Shown: positions 50,072-62,000 of the stretch, piece by piece
Layout: the number at the start of each line of letters is the position of its first letter
How positions within the stretch are numbered: the stretch's first letter is position 1
NCBI GenBank assembly: GCA_964020085.1
Contig: OZ026608.1
Span: forward strand, 16,403,979 to 16,467,978
DNA length: 64,000 nt
Origin: Micromussa lordhowensis
Lineage: Eukaryota; Cnidaria; Anthozoa; Scleractinia; Lobophylliidae
Reading direction: 5' to 3'
The notes under the pieces: model-generated
Database searches by the model: none
What the model saw: only the letters and a program-made list of their open reading frames with translations
Told to the model about the DNA's origin: nothing
Position numbers and translations under genes: made by a program

Positions 50072-53000
50072 CATTGACCAAGAAAACCTGGGGACGAGGT
50101 TTTGTTATTTTAAAGTGGTACTACGACCAAAAAACAATTCTTTTTTTCTTTGGATTTCAAAACTATGTTAACTAAACACTAACTGAACCAAGTTTTAAGT
50201 TCTGATTTTAAAAAGACACCTGTTTATTTTAACTGGTATTTTCTTATTTATTGGTCTGCCATTACTAACTTTAAAATCTTGAGAGAGCTGGGTCCAGGAG
50301 AAAATGACGTCAAAGACTCACTACAGTACACTCAAAATAAACAGCCTTTGGATAAAACTCAAAGCTCAAAATTTTGCCAGTTGGGTGTTAAGTGAACACG
50401 CTTTCAAAATCAGAAGAAAAAAAGGAAATGATTTTTTGACCATAGTACCACTTTAACAAAGAGCGAAATGGCTGTGAGTAGGTTTACAAGTTTGAGCGAA
50501 GAAAATATAATGAATAATAAAGCAATTAAATTGAATTTTGCTTTTGTAGGATATGAAGAATTCTGCAGATCTCAGGTTATCTCGTGTTATCCCCGTTATC
50601 CTTCAGCCTCGGTGGATAACACCCTCCTTGACCTGCAGAATTCTTCATATCCTATGAAAGCCGAATTCAATAATTGCTAATTCTAGAACAACTTGAAAGA
50701 GGAGTGAGGTGCGGGGGTCGGTACCTCACTTTGTTATCACACACAGTCATGTTTGGTACCTCACATGTTTCCCACTGACTTCTGACAAAGAAAATCATAT
50801 AAAAGTTTGCTTGATTTTCAGTCTAGTTTATACCCTGTAAAAACAGTTGGTTATGTTTTTTATTGTGGTCATTCACTGCAGACAGAATGCTTTACTTACC
50901 AATTAATGATGTAATTTAAACATGACAATAATGACTGTCTATAGGTGATGATTTCAATTAGCCATGTAAATCGTTTAAGCCAGAAACTAGGTAAAATACC
51001 CTATCCAACTTTTTGGACCGTGTGTTTAACTGCAATCAGAAAGATTTTGATTTGAAGCCATTTCCTTGACCACAACCATTAATAGCAACTGGAAATTTCT
51101 GCCTGTTTCAAATCTCACCACATCTCTACAATCTACAGTGTATGGGTGAACCAAATAAATTGAATTGAAGATCAACATTAAAGTTTTGAATTGAGGTGCT
51201 GTTAAAATATCAAACAGCATGAATTAAGAATGGAGGTACCCTGCGAGCAGAGTCTCCTTTGATCTTCCTAGACAAATCTCCTTTCTCTTCCCGATTTGTC
51301 TAGGACGATCGAAGGAGACTCTGCTCACAGGGTAGAATGGAGGAAGAATGAAGTCTTAATCAAATTTCCATTTAATGAATTCATTAATTTCCTTTGCTAG
51401 ATTGGTAAGAATGCGCGAGTCATTTTGACTAGAATAGAGCAGTTTTCATTTGAGTGTTGAAAAGTAATTGGATCAACAACGTAACGCTACAGTGTACATG
51501 ATTGGCTTACAACTCGCACCACTTTTCATCCAATCAGAAGTAACACGCAAACCAATTGTGACTCACTTGCGCTCATTTTCCCACACTCATTTACCTGCAC
51601 TTTGCATCAGCTACAGGTAATTACTTCGAACTTTGAATGGTTCACTGCATTTTCTGTGTCCATTGTGATTACTTTGGTTTTGATTTTACAAGACTCAATT
51701 GAAAGCCACTCTATTTATTTACTAGTTAGTTAATTAAGTATTAACAGTTTTTTATTGACGTGTTCTATTTTATACATAAGTAAACTGACAGTATACAGTG
51801 AAATCCTGGCTTTGCAAACCCTTGATTTTCAAACCTCTTGATAACTCAAACCAAAAGTTGTTTCTCTCTACTCAACTCAACTCTAACACTGTTATTTTAC
51901 CCAGTTTCTCAAACTACCCAATTTTTGAACCAATGTTTGTTTCCCTTGGAACGCCAAAAAATCCGGATTCCACTGCATAGATAACTGGTTCAAAATCGGT
52001 GTAAAGTTAATCAATGAGGTGTGGATACATTTGTCAAATAAATGTAATGTTAAGTGTCATATTTTATTACTTTTTATTGGTATTAACAGGTTCCAAGGGA
52101 GGCCATTTGTTTAAAGAGCAAAACTTAACCTCTCTGCAGTGGTGTGATAAGTGCGGGAAGTGTCTTTGGGGATTGCACCGTCAAGGGGTTCTGTGTTCAG
52201 AGTGCGGCTATCAGTGTCATAGAAAGTGTATGTTTGACACTGTCACTGTGTGTCCGAGGAGAAGAGTTAGAGTGCGAAGAGAAAGCGATGCAGATGGTAA
52301 GATCACATCACATTTATAAGTTTAATAAGTTATTCATTGTCAACTTGACAAAGACAGACAGACAACCTTTGTTTAAGGCCTTACTGATGTTCTTAACACA
52401 TTTTGACCCCTTTTGTAGCCCAGTCTACACTACATTGGAGAAATTTGAAGTAAACATATTCGATGTTGCTATGTTTGTTCATTAAAACAATGTAGATCAC
52501 ACATGGTGTCAAAATGTGGTAAGAACAAAAACGTGGCACACAAGCCATTGGGTTAGTGTTTGGCCTAGTTCACACTAGCTACATAACGACCTAGCAGCAT
52601 AATGACAAAACGACATAACAACATAACGACATAGCGACATAATGACATGACAACATAATTGCTTATGCCAATAGTGCAAACATCAACTTACTTGTGTCGT
52701 GATGTTTACACATAACGTCTTTTGTATGTTGTTATGTGGCTTGTGTGAACTAGACCTCACTGATGCTCTTACGACATTTTCACTTCCTCTGTAGCCCCAT
52801 CCACATTAAATCTGAGAAATTTGAAAACGGCATTTTCTCCCGGAAAATGTATCAAGTGTTTTCCTTCCACACTTTTCCAGAGAGATTATTTTAGAAACAT
52901 AACCATCACTGGTGGCAGAAATGTTTTTGTGAACCCTTCAGGGTTAGGATTAAGTGGCTGAGTGGTTAGGGTGCCAGACTTAAAGATTGTGCTTCCAAGT

Positions 53001-56000
53001 TCTGTTCTGACCACCAGCTGGTGTTGTTCTCTGTAGTTCCGAGTTTAACTCCTTGGTCGCTCTTGTAAATAGCCAACTGGTCTGCCTCCTGTCCCAGTCA
53101 GCTGGGATTTTCAACCATGTTATGTTTATTTACATTGTATTTGTTTCATCATTTTGTTTCCATTGGCCATGAAAACCCCATTGGGGGAGTGTTCAATGAA
53201 GATATCAATTAAGATGAATTTTCCATTTTTTTACATTTAGTTCCAGTATTTGGAGCAGAACTCGGCGCACAATTTCGTCCTGCTGAGAAAGCAGCACCTA
53301 CTATAGTAATGAAATGCGTCCAGGCTATCGAGAGAGGACATCTAATTAGGACAGTGGGAATCTACAGTGTTGTACCATCAGGAAGTGAAAAGAACGCTCT
53401 CAAGACTGCCTTAAATCAGAGTAAGCTATTGACAACGTAATTCTGACAACACGGACAACATAATTCTGGTTCTGTTTCCATCACTTTATGTTAAAATCCA
53501 CAAAGCCTATGATTATTTTCTCTCATTAATTTCTCATTTGGAAGTAAAGTTCCCAGAAGATGGACCCAAACCCAATAATTTTACATTCACTCAACATTGT
53601 TGGACAGCATTAAATCAAAGTGTTGTAACATGTTTACCAAGTTTTATGCTGGAGGGGTTTAGAATTGAGTGGTATTGAACCAAAACTAAACCAGTTACGT
53701 ACCAATTAGACCACTTAGCCAATCTCAAACCATAGTAAAACCAAAACTAAAACCAAAGTAACTGTCTGATTACTTTTGACACTAAATTGAAGACCGCTCT
53801 AAGGTAAAAAACGGCTTTTCAGCCAATCAGGCATGCAGAAACAAAAATATATCTACATCTAGATCTACATTTTTACATGGCTAAGGTTGCCCATCCTGCC
53901 ACGGAGTGCTGGTGTTGGGGAATGTGATTAAGTTAATATAGTGCAAAGTAATACTGTGCTGTGCATGGTGCTCTTACAGTTCTAGGAAAAAAGAAATCAT
54001 TGTTAAATGTTAAAATGTGCCTGTAGGGCGAGTCTGAAAGGGTTCTCTGGTTTGATCTGGCGTATGTTGGATGGCAAGCTGTTGTATTCTGTCATTGTTC
54101 TTAGGGAGCAGCTGTTTTTGTAGATTTCTCCTCTTCCCTCGGTTGATGTAGGTTGCCTGTGATCTTGTGTTGTAACTTGAAGGCATCATTCTGTTAAAGT
54201 GAAGTCTGATTGAATTTTACCCAGGAGGGTTAGCTACAATGCATTCCATATACTGTATGTGTTCGTTAGATTAAAATTTTTTAATACTGTTTTTCTTTTT
54301 CAGGTGCGAAGAATGTGAACATGGATGACGAGGAATGGAGAAATCCTCACTGTGTTGCGACTGTTCTCAAGATGTATCTAAATGAACTTCCAACCTGTCT
54401 GTTTACTGAAGAAAAGTATTTCTCTTTCGTCAAAATGTTTAGGGGTAAGTACTTTTTTCTGCCAGTGTTGTAATGTAAAAATGAATTTTATGTTTAATAC
54501 TGCACTTTTCTACACTGCGCTGAACAGTACGGTACGACACGACACGACACAGCACTACACGACACAGCACTACACGACACGACACAACACTGCACGACAC
54601 GGTACGATACGACACGGCGCGGCGCAACACGTCACCACACGACACATCACGACACGGCACGACATGATACGACACGGCAAGGCACGTCACTTCCGTTTTG
54701 ACAAATTTGACTGTATTACGTCTGAGCAAAATAGACGGTTGTTATCAAGAGGACATTTAAAAGTCCTGGTGTGATGTTTGTATTTTTAATTTCTGGTTTG
54801 GAATCTGGTTTGCTTCCTTTTTTCAGAGGAGAATAGAGATGCCGTTGGCACGAAGCTCAAAGAATTGGTTGAAAATCTACCTCATGAAAACAGATCTCTC
54901 CTAAATTATCTGTTGCGACATTTTTACAAGTAAGAAAACTTCATATATAAAGTTAATGAATATATAGTTTATAGTGACTGGTTACCTCTAGGCCATTTGT
55001 CTTGAAATTATGTCTTGGGAGCTTGAGCAAAGCACGACAACTATATGCTTTACGTGTTCAGTTCTGCAACGAGAACGCTGCAGAACACTAGCGCTGCACG
55101 TGCGTTATAAATCTTTGTAAGTTCTAGGAGATCGTAAACCACGACAGGTTTTTTTTGTCATACATTTGAACCCCGCCTTACAGCCACTTAATTGTGGCCC
55201 AAACAACAGTTCAGTCAGTCATTTTCTCATTTAAAGAACCCGGGCTTTAATACAGCTACCCCGTTAATACGGCCAGATTTTTGTGGCCCGTTGTGACCGG
55301 ATTAATTTTACTTTTGTCTGCTCGGTGACCTGGCCTTTAAATGGCAGCAAGGCTGGAAGTGACCTTGTTTTGATACAGAACTCTCTCTTGTTGTCATGTA
55401 AATGCACCTAGTTAGCATTAGAACAACTTGATTTACACAACAAAAGCAGTGAGGTCTGTATCAAAACAAGGTCACCTCCAGCCTCGCTGCCACTCAAAGG
55501 CCAGGTCACTCTGCAGGCAACTGTAAAGAGGAACTGAACGCTGTCACTACAGATTTAATTCGAGCAGTGTTTTAGACTGATGGAAGCTCTGAACACATCT
55601 AGATGTCTTGAAATTCGATGGTAAAATAAAAATGTGTTTGTAACTAGGCGTCGTCCTCGGTATCGCCGTCATTGTTTAAGCTCCCTCTTGAATGATGATG
55701 TCGAGTGATTAGTAACGAAGTCTTTGAAAATTTTGGTGACATTGTTTAACAAGTAAGTACAAAAGGTTTCACCAAACGTGAAATATACCACCATCTATGT
55801 TGGGTGTAATTTATCTGTTTCTGAAGGTGAGCATTTTAATGGGGGAGATATAAAGACGTTTTCGTGTGTCGTATCGCTGTTATCTTGCAGTTTGCAGGCT
55901 TGGATCGTATTAAAAACGTTGACTGTCGGTCTCTGTATGAACTTCACCGCGCAGAGCACCGAAAATAAGTACACGCAGCGATAAAATGTCATGGTTGTTA

Positions 56001-59000
56001 GCCAATCTCCAAAGTACAGAGCAACCTTGCGAAATTAGTGTAGATAATCGTGCAAAGGCGAGTGCAATTAGGGATTTACACTACGGGTGATATTTGAAAA
56101 TTCTCTTAATTTGAAAACATTTTTAAATATCACGATCCTTCATAGATAACTCATTTATTATGGGACTGAGAAAATTATAAACTTTGGAAATAGCAGATTT
56201 ACAGTGGCAAGCTAAACCAAAATGACCCGATGTTTAGTTTAGATGACCTTTATTACAAAGGCAGCATTTTACTCTGTTTGTTGTAATGTAATTGTAACAA
56301 AATGTGTCTCTTGTTCTCTCCGTAAATTGCGGACTCTTGCTTCACCCCAAATTTTGTGCACGCTTTTGTTATCCAAACGTAGCGTCTACCAGAAAGTTGC
56401 GATCCTTGGAATGTAGCGATTGGAAACCGTGTTTTTCCCGGGTAACTTTCGAAATTCTACGTTAATTTAAGTTATATTATCGTCTAAATAGAAACTTGAA
56501 TTAATTTTTGACAACGTTAGGAGGTTCCTAAATGTTTGGTTGCTTAAAGACAAAGGTACTTGTTCTTTTTAGAGTCAGCCAAAGTGTGGAGTGGAATGAC
56601 ATGTCTTCCAGGAAACTAGCAGCTACGTTTGTTCCCATCCTGTTACGCCCGACTCATCAGTATGTAATGTAAGTCAAGTTGATCGTTCAAAATGCGAATT
56701 CAAACAAAGGAAGAATGTAATTGAAATATAGAATGCTTTAGGTCCAGTTCAGAAGTCGTGCTTTTGCCGTGCCGAACTAAATTCAGGAGTTAAGTTCGAC
56801 AAAGGCACGACAGAAGAACGGCGTCTGAATCAAACTTTTGAATTAAGTTCGCCAGGCAATTAAGTTCGACATGCTCTGCCAAGCTGTACGATTCTGGCAC
56901 GGAAGCGATTCAGTGCTTCTGTCGCGCCAAACAAAATTTTTAAATTATGTCAATGTATTTTGGCGGGATTGCGTAGCCTCGAGGAGTTACGAGGAGAATT
57001 GTTACGTGGCTTCAGTAAATCCTGAATTTGGCTCCACTCTGGTATGGTGTCTGAATCAGAGTCGTGCTGCAGTCAAACCCCTGCGGGGCGACCCCATATA
57101 AAAAGTGAAAAAGTCGGGGTTGCTAATCGTCCCCGGTACCAATCAAGGATTCTGGTCTCACTTGGGGATTCCATGACGAAACGTCACTATTTTCAGCTGG
57201 CAAAATATATTTTAGGGTGCGCCCGGAGAAAAAAAAAATTCTATTTTTAGGCTCTTTCACGTCCGTTCTACTAGCGCTCTACTCCACTTTCCTGAACAGT
57301 GGCTGATAATCGAGCCTATTCCGTTTTAGATGGTATCTTTTAGGGGTCAAATTAAGCACGGGCCACGCCCAGATTGGTCTCGTTTCAGGGTTTAATTCAA
57401 ATTTTCCGACGAGCAATGCCGACCTTTTCATATTAGAGTCCCGCTCCGGGAGTCGAACCTAAATGCTATAGGCAATTGCAGAAACGTGAGAGGACTGGAA
57501 AAGAGGATGGTTGTTTTCCGTTTTTTTGAAAAAATAAGATATTAAAATGAAAGATCGACTAAATTTGAGAGTCTTTACCAAGAATAGCAGTATTTAGATG
57601 AGGAAAATGGCAAAATGGTAGCTCTTCAAATATCACATACAATAGAGAGTTTGTATGGATTGGGTAGACAAGCCACAAAATTATAAGGATTTGTATGGAG
57701 TTTTGCAACTTTTGGGAGGCTCCCATTTGAACAATTTTCCACTGAAAACTCTTAAACTTGGCTGGGTAGCTTTTCATTCAGTAACAATCCAGTTGAAATG
57801 TTTAGATTTTCAATCTATTCAATATAAAAAACTCGTCCCAGTCCTCTCACGTTTCTGCAATTGGCTATTACGTTCCGCACGGCAGAAGCACGACGTCTGA
57901 ACTGGGCCTTAAGTAACAATTTTTGAACTGTTTTTTGGATAATCTCCTTGCTTGTTCAGCATTGCACGGTGAATACCTTAGATTCGATTGATGTAGCAGA
58001 GCTTGTCGTCAAATAGAAAACCAGTGATGTTGTATAAGAAGACCCTTTTTCTGTGAATATTCTTGACGTTCTGTGCCGTTTAAACGCACACACTGGCATT
58101 CATTTTAATTTGTTACTAAGATTCATTTGACGCTTCTTTGCAGGAAATTGGTTGACGACCATGACACAACTGTGGGAATTATCGACTTTCTCATTACCCA
58201 TGGAGAGTGGACAAAAGAAGTGACGCCCCCAGGTATCAAATGTTGTTAATTAATAATGGTCAATGCGCTTTAGCTACACGTAGCTAGTTTACAGGCATGC
58301 CACTTAAACTACAAGAAACAAGCATATCAACATAACAGGCTTAAAAATCCCAACTGGCGGGAGGCAGTCCAGTGGGCTATTTACAGGCATGATCGAGGAG
58401 TTGAACTAGGATCTACTGAGAAACAACTCCAACTTAATGGTCAGAACGGGACTTGAGGTTTCAAGTTCCGCGCCCTAACCACTTGGTCACGCTGCTTCCT
58501 CTAAAAATTAATAGCCCGACCGTCACAATCTACTTGAGTATATATACTTGAGTATAGATGCCAATTTTGTTCAAAGGTGATGACGTCAGAAGTGGAACAA
58601 AGGCCAACGCTTTACACGGCTGGTTACGGCCGGCTCAGGAGTCAATCGGTTAAGCTTGATGAATTATTAATGACTTGAGAAAATATGAAATACACAGCAA
58701 AAAATTGAATTTGCGATAAAAGTGTCCCTTAGTTTTAGGCTCCAACTCTTGAAAACCCGGCTACCCCCTTCCTCCCCCCCCCCCCTTTCACCACTCCGAA
58801 ACCCCTAGGGTGCACTGAGGGTTTATGACAGGGTTTATGACAGGGGGATATTAATGTAAAGGTAAAGGTAAGATCTTTATTTAGACACGGTATTTCCTTC
58901 AGGACTTCAGGACGACCTAACTAATAAATCTCTAATAACTACTACAATAAAAGAAAAGATAGAAAACAAACTGCCTTACAACGAAGCCGTGTATCAAAGC

Positions 59001-62000
59001 AAAATTAAACTTACATACTACGACTACCAAAGTCATAATCCTTCAACTAGATTTAAATTCATTAAGAGAGGGCGACTTTCGAATATCCAAGGGCAGACTA
59101 CTCCACGGTACAACTCCGCTGTAGGACAAACTTCTTTACAATAATTAGTGCGGGGCTGTGGAATGGCAAGTGAGCAGTCACCATCTTTTAGGTTATAGGT
59201 TAAGGCATCGGAACGGAAGACAAAGTGCGAACTTAGATAGTCCGCAACGATATTATTTACAATCGTAATCAATGCTATCGTAAACGCCAGTCTCAAAACT
59301 GTACACTGATCGTCATATTAGTGTGTCTTTCTTGCGTTGTTTCTTACCCTCTCCCCAAACTCTCATTTAACAATTGATTTAGAATCGCGTTTAATTTGCA
59401 GTGCCACCAAGATCAACACGACCTCATTCTTTGGGCATCTCGGGAGAGGAAAGGCCTGCCGAGAGATTGCAGGATTGCCCCTGGTACTGGGGTGAAATAA
59501 ACAAGTAAGATTGGCTGAAAAGCTCAAAAAAAAAAAGAAAAAAAGTTCCAAAGTAGGGTCCTCTTTAATTGATCCTGTGGTTTTAAGTTGGTTCATTAGA
59601 GGACGAATAACTAAAATCAACCAATCAGATTGTTCCATTGCCGGTCCAATATTCTGGAAGTATCGGACCGAGCACTGTCCCGAATGATCCCGCGAGATCA
59701 CTTTTGGAGTTTTTCGGGTAGTTTCAGTCGTGTGATAAATCTGTTATTAACCAATCGTCCAAGCTTTAGCTTGCCTTGAGACCGTACTGGAAGAATATCG
59801 GCCCTCGGTCGTTTATATGTACGGACCTCGCTCCGTTCGGTCCGTACAGTGAAGACCCTGCGCTGATATTTCCAGTACGGCCCGCGCTCTTGGTTAATAA
59901 GTTATATATCGCTGTTTTCTTTTATTTCAGAGAAACAGTCAGTGAGAGATTAAAAGATCAGGAAGATGGAGTATTTATCGTTCGGGACTCGCGACGGTTT
60001 CCGGGGGAGTACACGTTAACCTTAAGGTATGTTAAGTTCAGTGTCGAGTAACCATTATCCAGCTCATGACTGTGCTTCGATATCTCGTTTGGTATTAATA
60101 GTAATAAATTTAGCATCTAATTTCTATGTGGTTTTAGGAAAGGAGGGTTGAACAAACTGATTCGTATCCTGCACAAAGATGGCTATTACGGGTTCTCAGA
60201 ACCACTGACATTTCCATCTGTGGTTGACCTCATCAACTATTACAAAACAAGATCGCTGGCGTCTTACAATCCGAAGTTGGATGTAAAACTTTCGACTCCA
60301 CTGCAGAAATACGATCAGGTAAACGAATTTTTCTTCGCCCCTTCGAGCTTTAGCGCGTATTATCGGTATTGACCTAAATTAATATTTTGCCGACACGGCC
60401 CAGAGAACTGGGTGCGATTGTAGTACGCTAAGGCTCATGGTTAGTTCGTTTGTAAAACTAGACGGTTGTGACAAAACTTGTGACTTTCTACGGTCAGCCT
60501 CCGATAAGATTCATTTTTTGTTCTGGTGTTGTGTAATTAACAATTATTCCACAAGCGCGCGTTGGATATGAGTTGGTAGATAGCCAACGAGGCGCCGAGT
60601 TGGCTATAATCATCTCATATCCAACAAGGGCGAGTAGAATAATTGTTTTATAAAAAACGTCCCAAAAATAGAGCAAACTAAACTTTAAAAAAAAATGAAA
60701 ACGCCTCAAAAAAGTCACTTAGGGTAGCGTACGCTTACTATATTCGTAGAGCATGGTATAATTAACAATTATCCTGCGAAATCGCGCGGAATATCGTCTG
60801 ATACTTAGCCGACGAGGCCGTAGGCCGAGTCGGCTAAAATCAGACGATATTCCGCGAGATTGAGCAGGATAATTGTTTTATTATTCAACAAATTGATAAC
60901 AAAACAGCCTAAATCCTTGAAAATCTCTCTGTCGACATTTTCTCACTTCACTTTTTCTTCCCACGTACGAAGCTACGTATACCGCCGGATATCTGTTACG
61001 GATATCGAGAGCATCATGACCATATTTGGATAGTGTTACAATTTGTTGAATAATAATGGCTCATAGCCCATGATGGCTAAGCCAATGAAAACTCTCCAAT
61101 TGCATTATCCAATGATCCAGTTTGTAATAAATAGTGTTATCTTATTATACCTTTTATTCTATTGGTTTTATAAGCTCCTGAGCTCCTTTAAATTAAAAGT
61201 GTCTTGTATTTTTTTGTTTAGGATGATGAAGAGGAAACTGACCAAGACCCTCGGAATAACACTGATAATCTAGTAGAAAGACTGAAAAGAGTTCACGTTG
61301 AGTTCATGGAAAAATCAAACGACTATGACAAAATCCACAACGAGGTTGTCCATTCAGAACAGGTTGGAGAAGTGTTCTTGTGTAGGTCACGCAATCGGTT
61401 CAATCGGTCACGATTTCCCTTGTTTTTGAGTACAAAAGAAGATTGCGTGACTGACGTTGTTCAATTGTTCTTGTGTTTGATATGGCACTTTCAGTCACCT
61501 TCGGTTTAGAGTGTACTGTTTGTTATGCAGATAAAGCCATGACGTAAAGATAGAACTGCAAAATGTACAGTTTATAATGTAGATCAGATTATGACTGAAA
61601 TGTAGAGCCGTACAGAAGCGCACAGTGTAATGCAAGTAGAATTACCTGAGAATTAGAATTAATGCTGTAGCTGAAGTTGTGACTAATAGCCATGTAGATG
61701 CGTGCAGTTTAGGGCAGTTTCCAATTGAGTGTCGTGTAACCAAAACCAAAGTAATCGCTCTAGCCAATCACAAAGCACACAGTAATCCAGTGAACCAATC
61801 AAAACTCAGTGGCAAATACATGTAGCTGCCGCAAAGCGCGGGAAAACGAGTGCGAGCGAGTCATCTTTGGTTTTGGTTTTACTTCTGATTGGACGAGAAA
61901 GTGGCACGAGATTTTTAAGCCAATCGCGTGTATCATCATCACGTGATCTGAATTGGGTGGCGAAAAGGATGTAACCACGTTAGCTGAATCAGTCTATTAC

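Larger units (their letters stand above)
53241..58232 (+). other. PIK3R: p85 exons 8-12: RhoGAP-like (BH) domain
   Basis: Residues about 332-534: [11 protein letters not shown], then [53 protein letters not shown] and GIIDFLITH. The order and helix pattern match the RhoGAP fold. At the place of the catalytic arginine finger (normally G-I/L-F/Y-R) the sequence reads GIYSV, so the arginine is a serine. GAP activity is therefore not expected; small-GTPase binding may remain. Confidence 0.85.

Noticed and set aside
54382..54774. 130-codon + strand ORF rich in His, Thr and Arg
   Set aside because: After the first few codons it is a translation of the cgacac minisatellite, in a frame different from the p85 exon.
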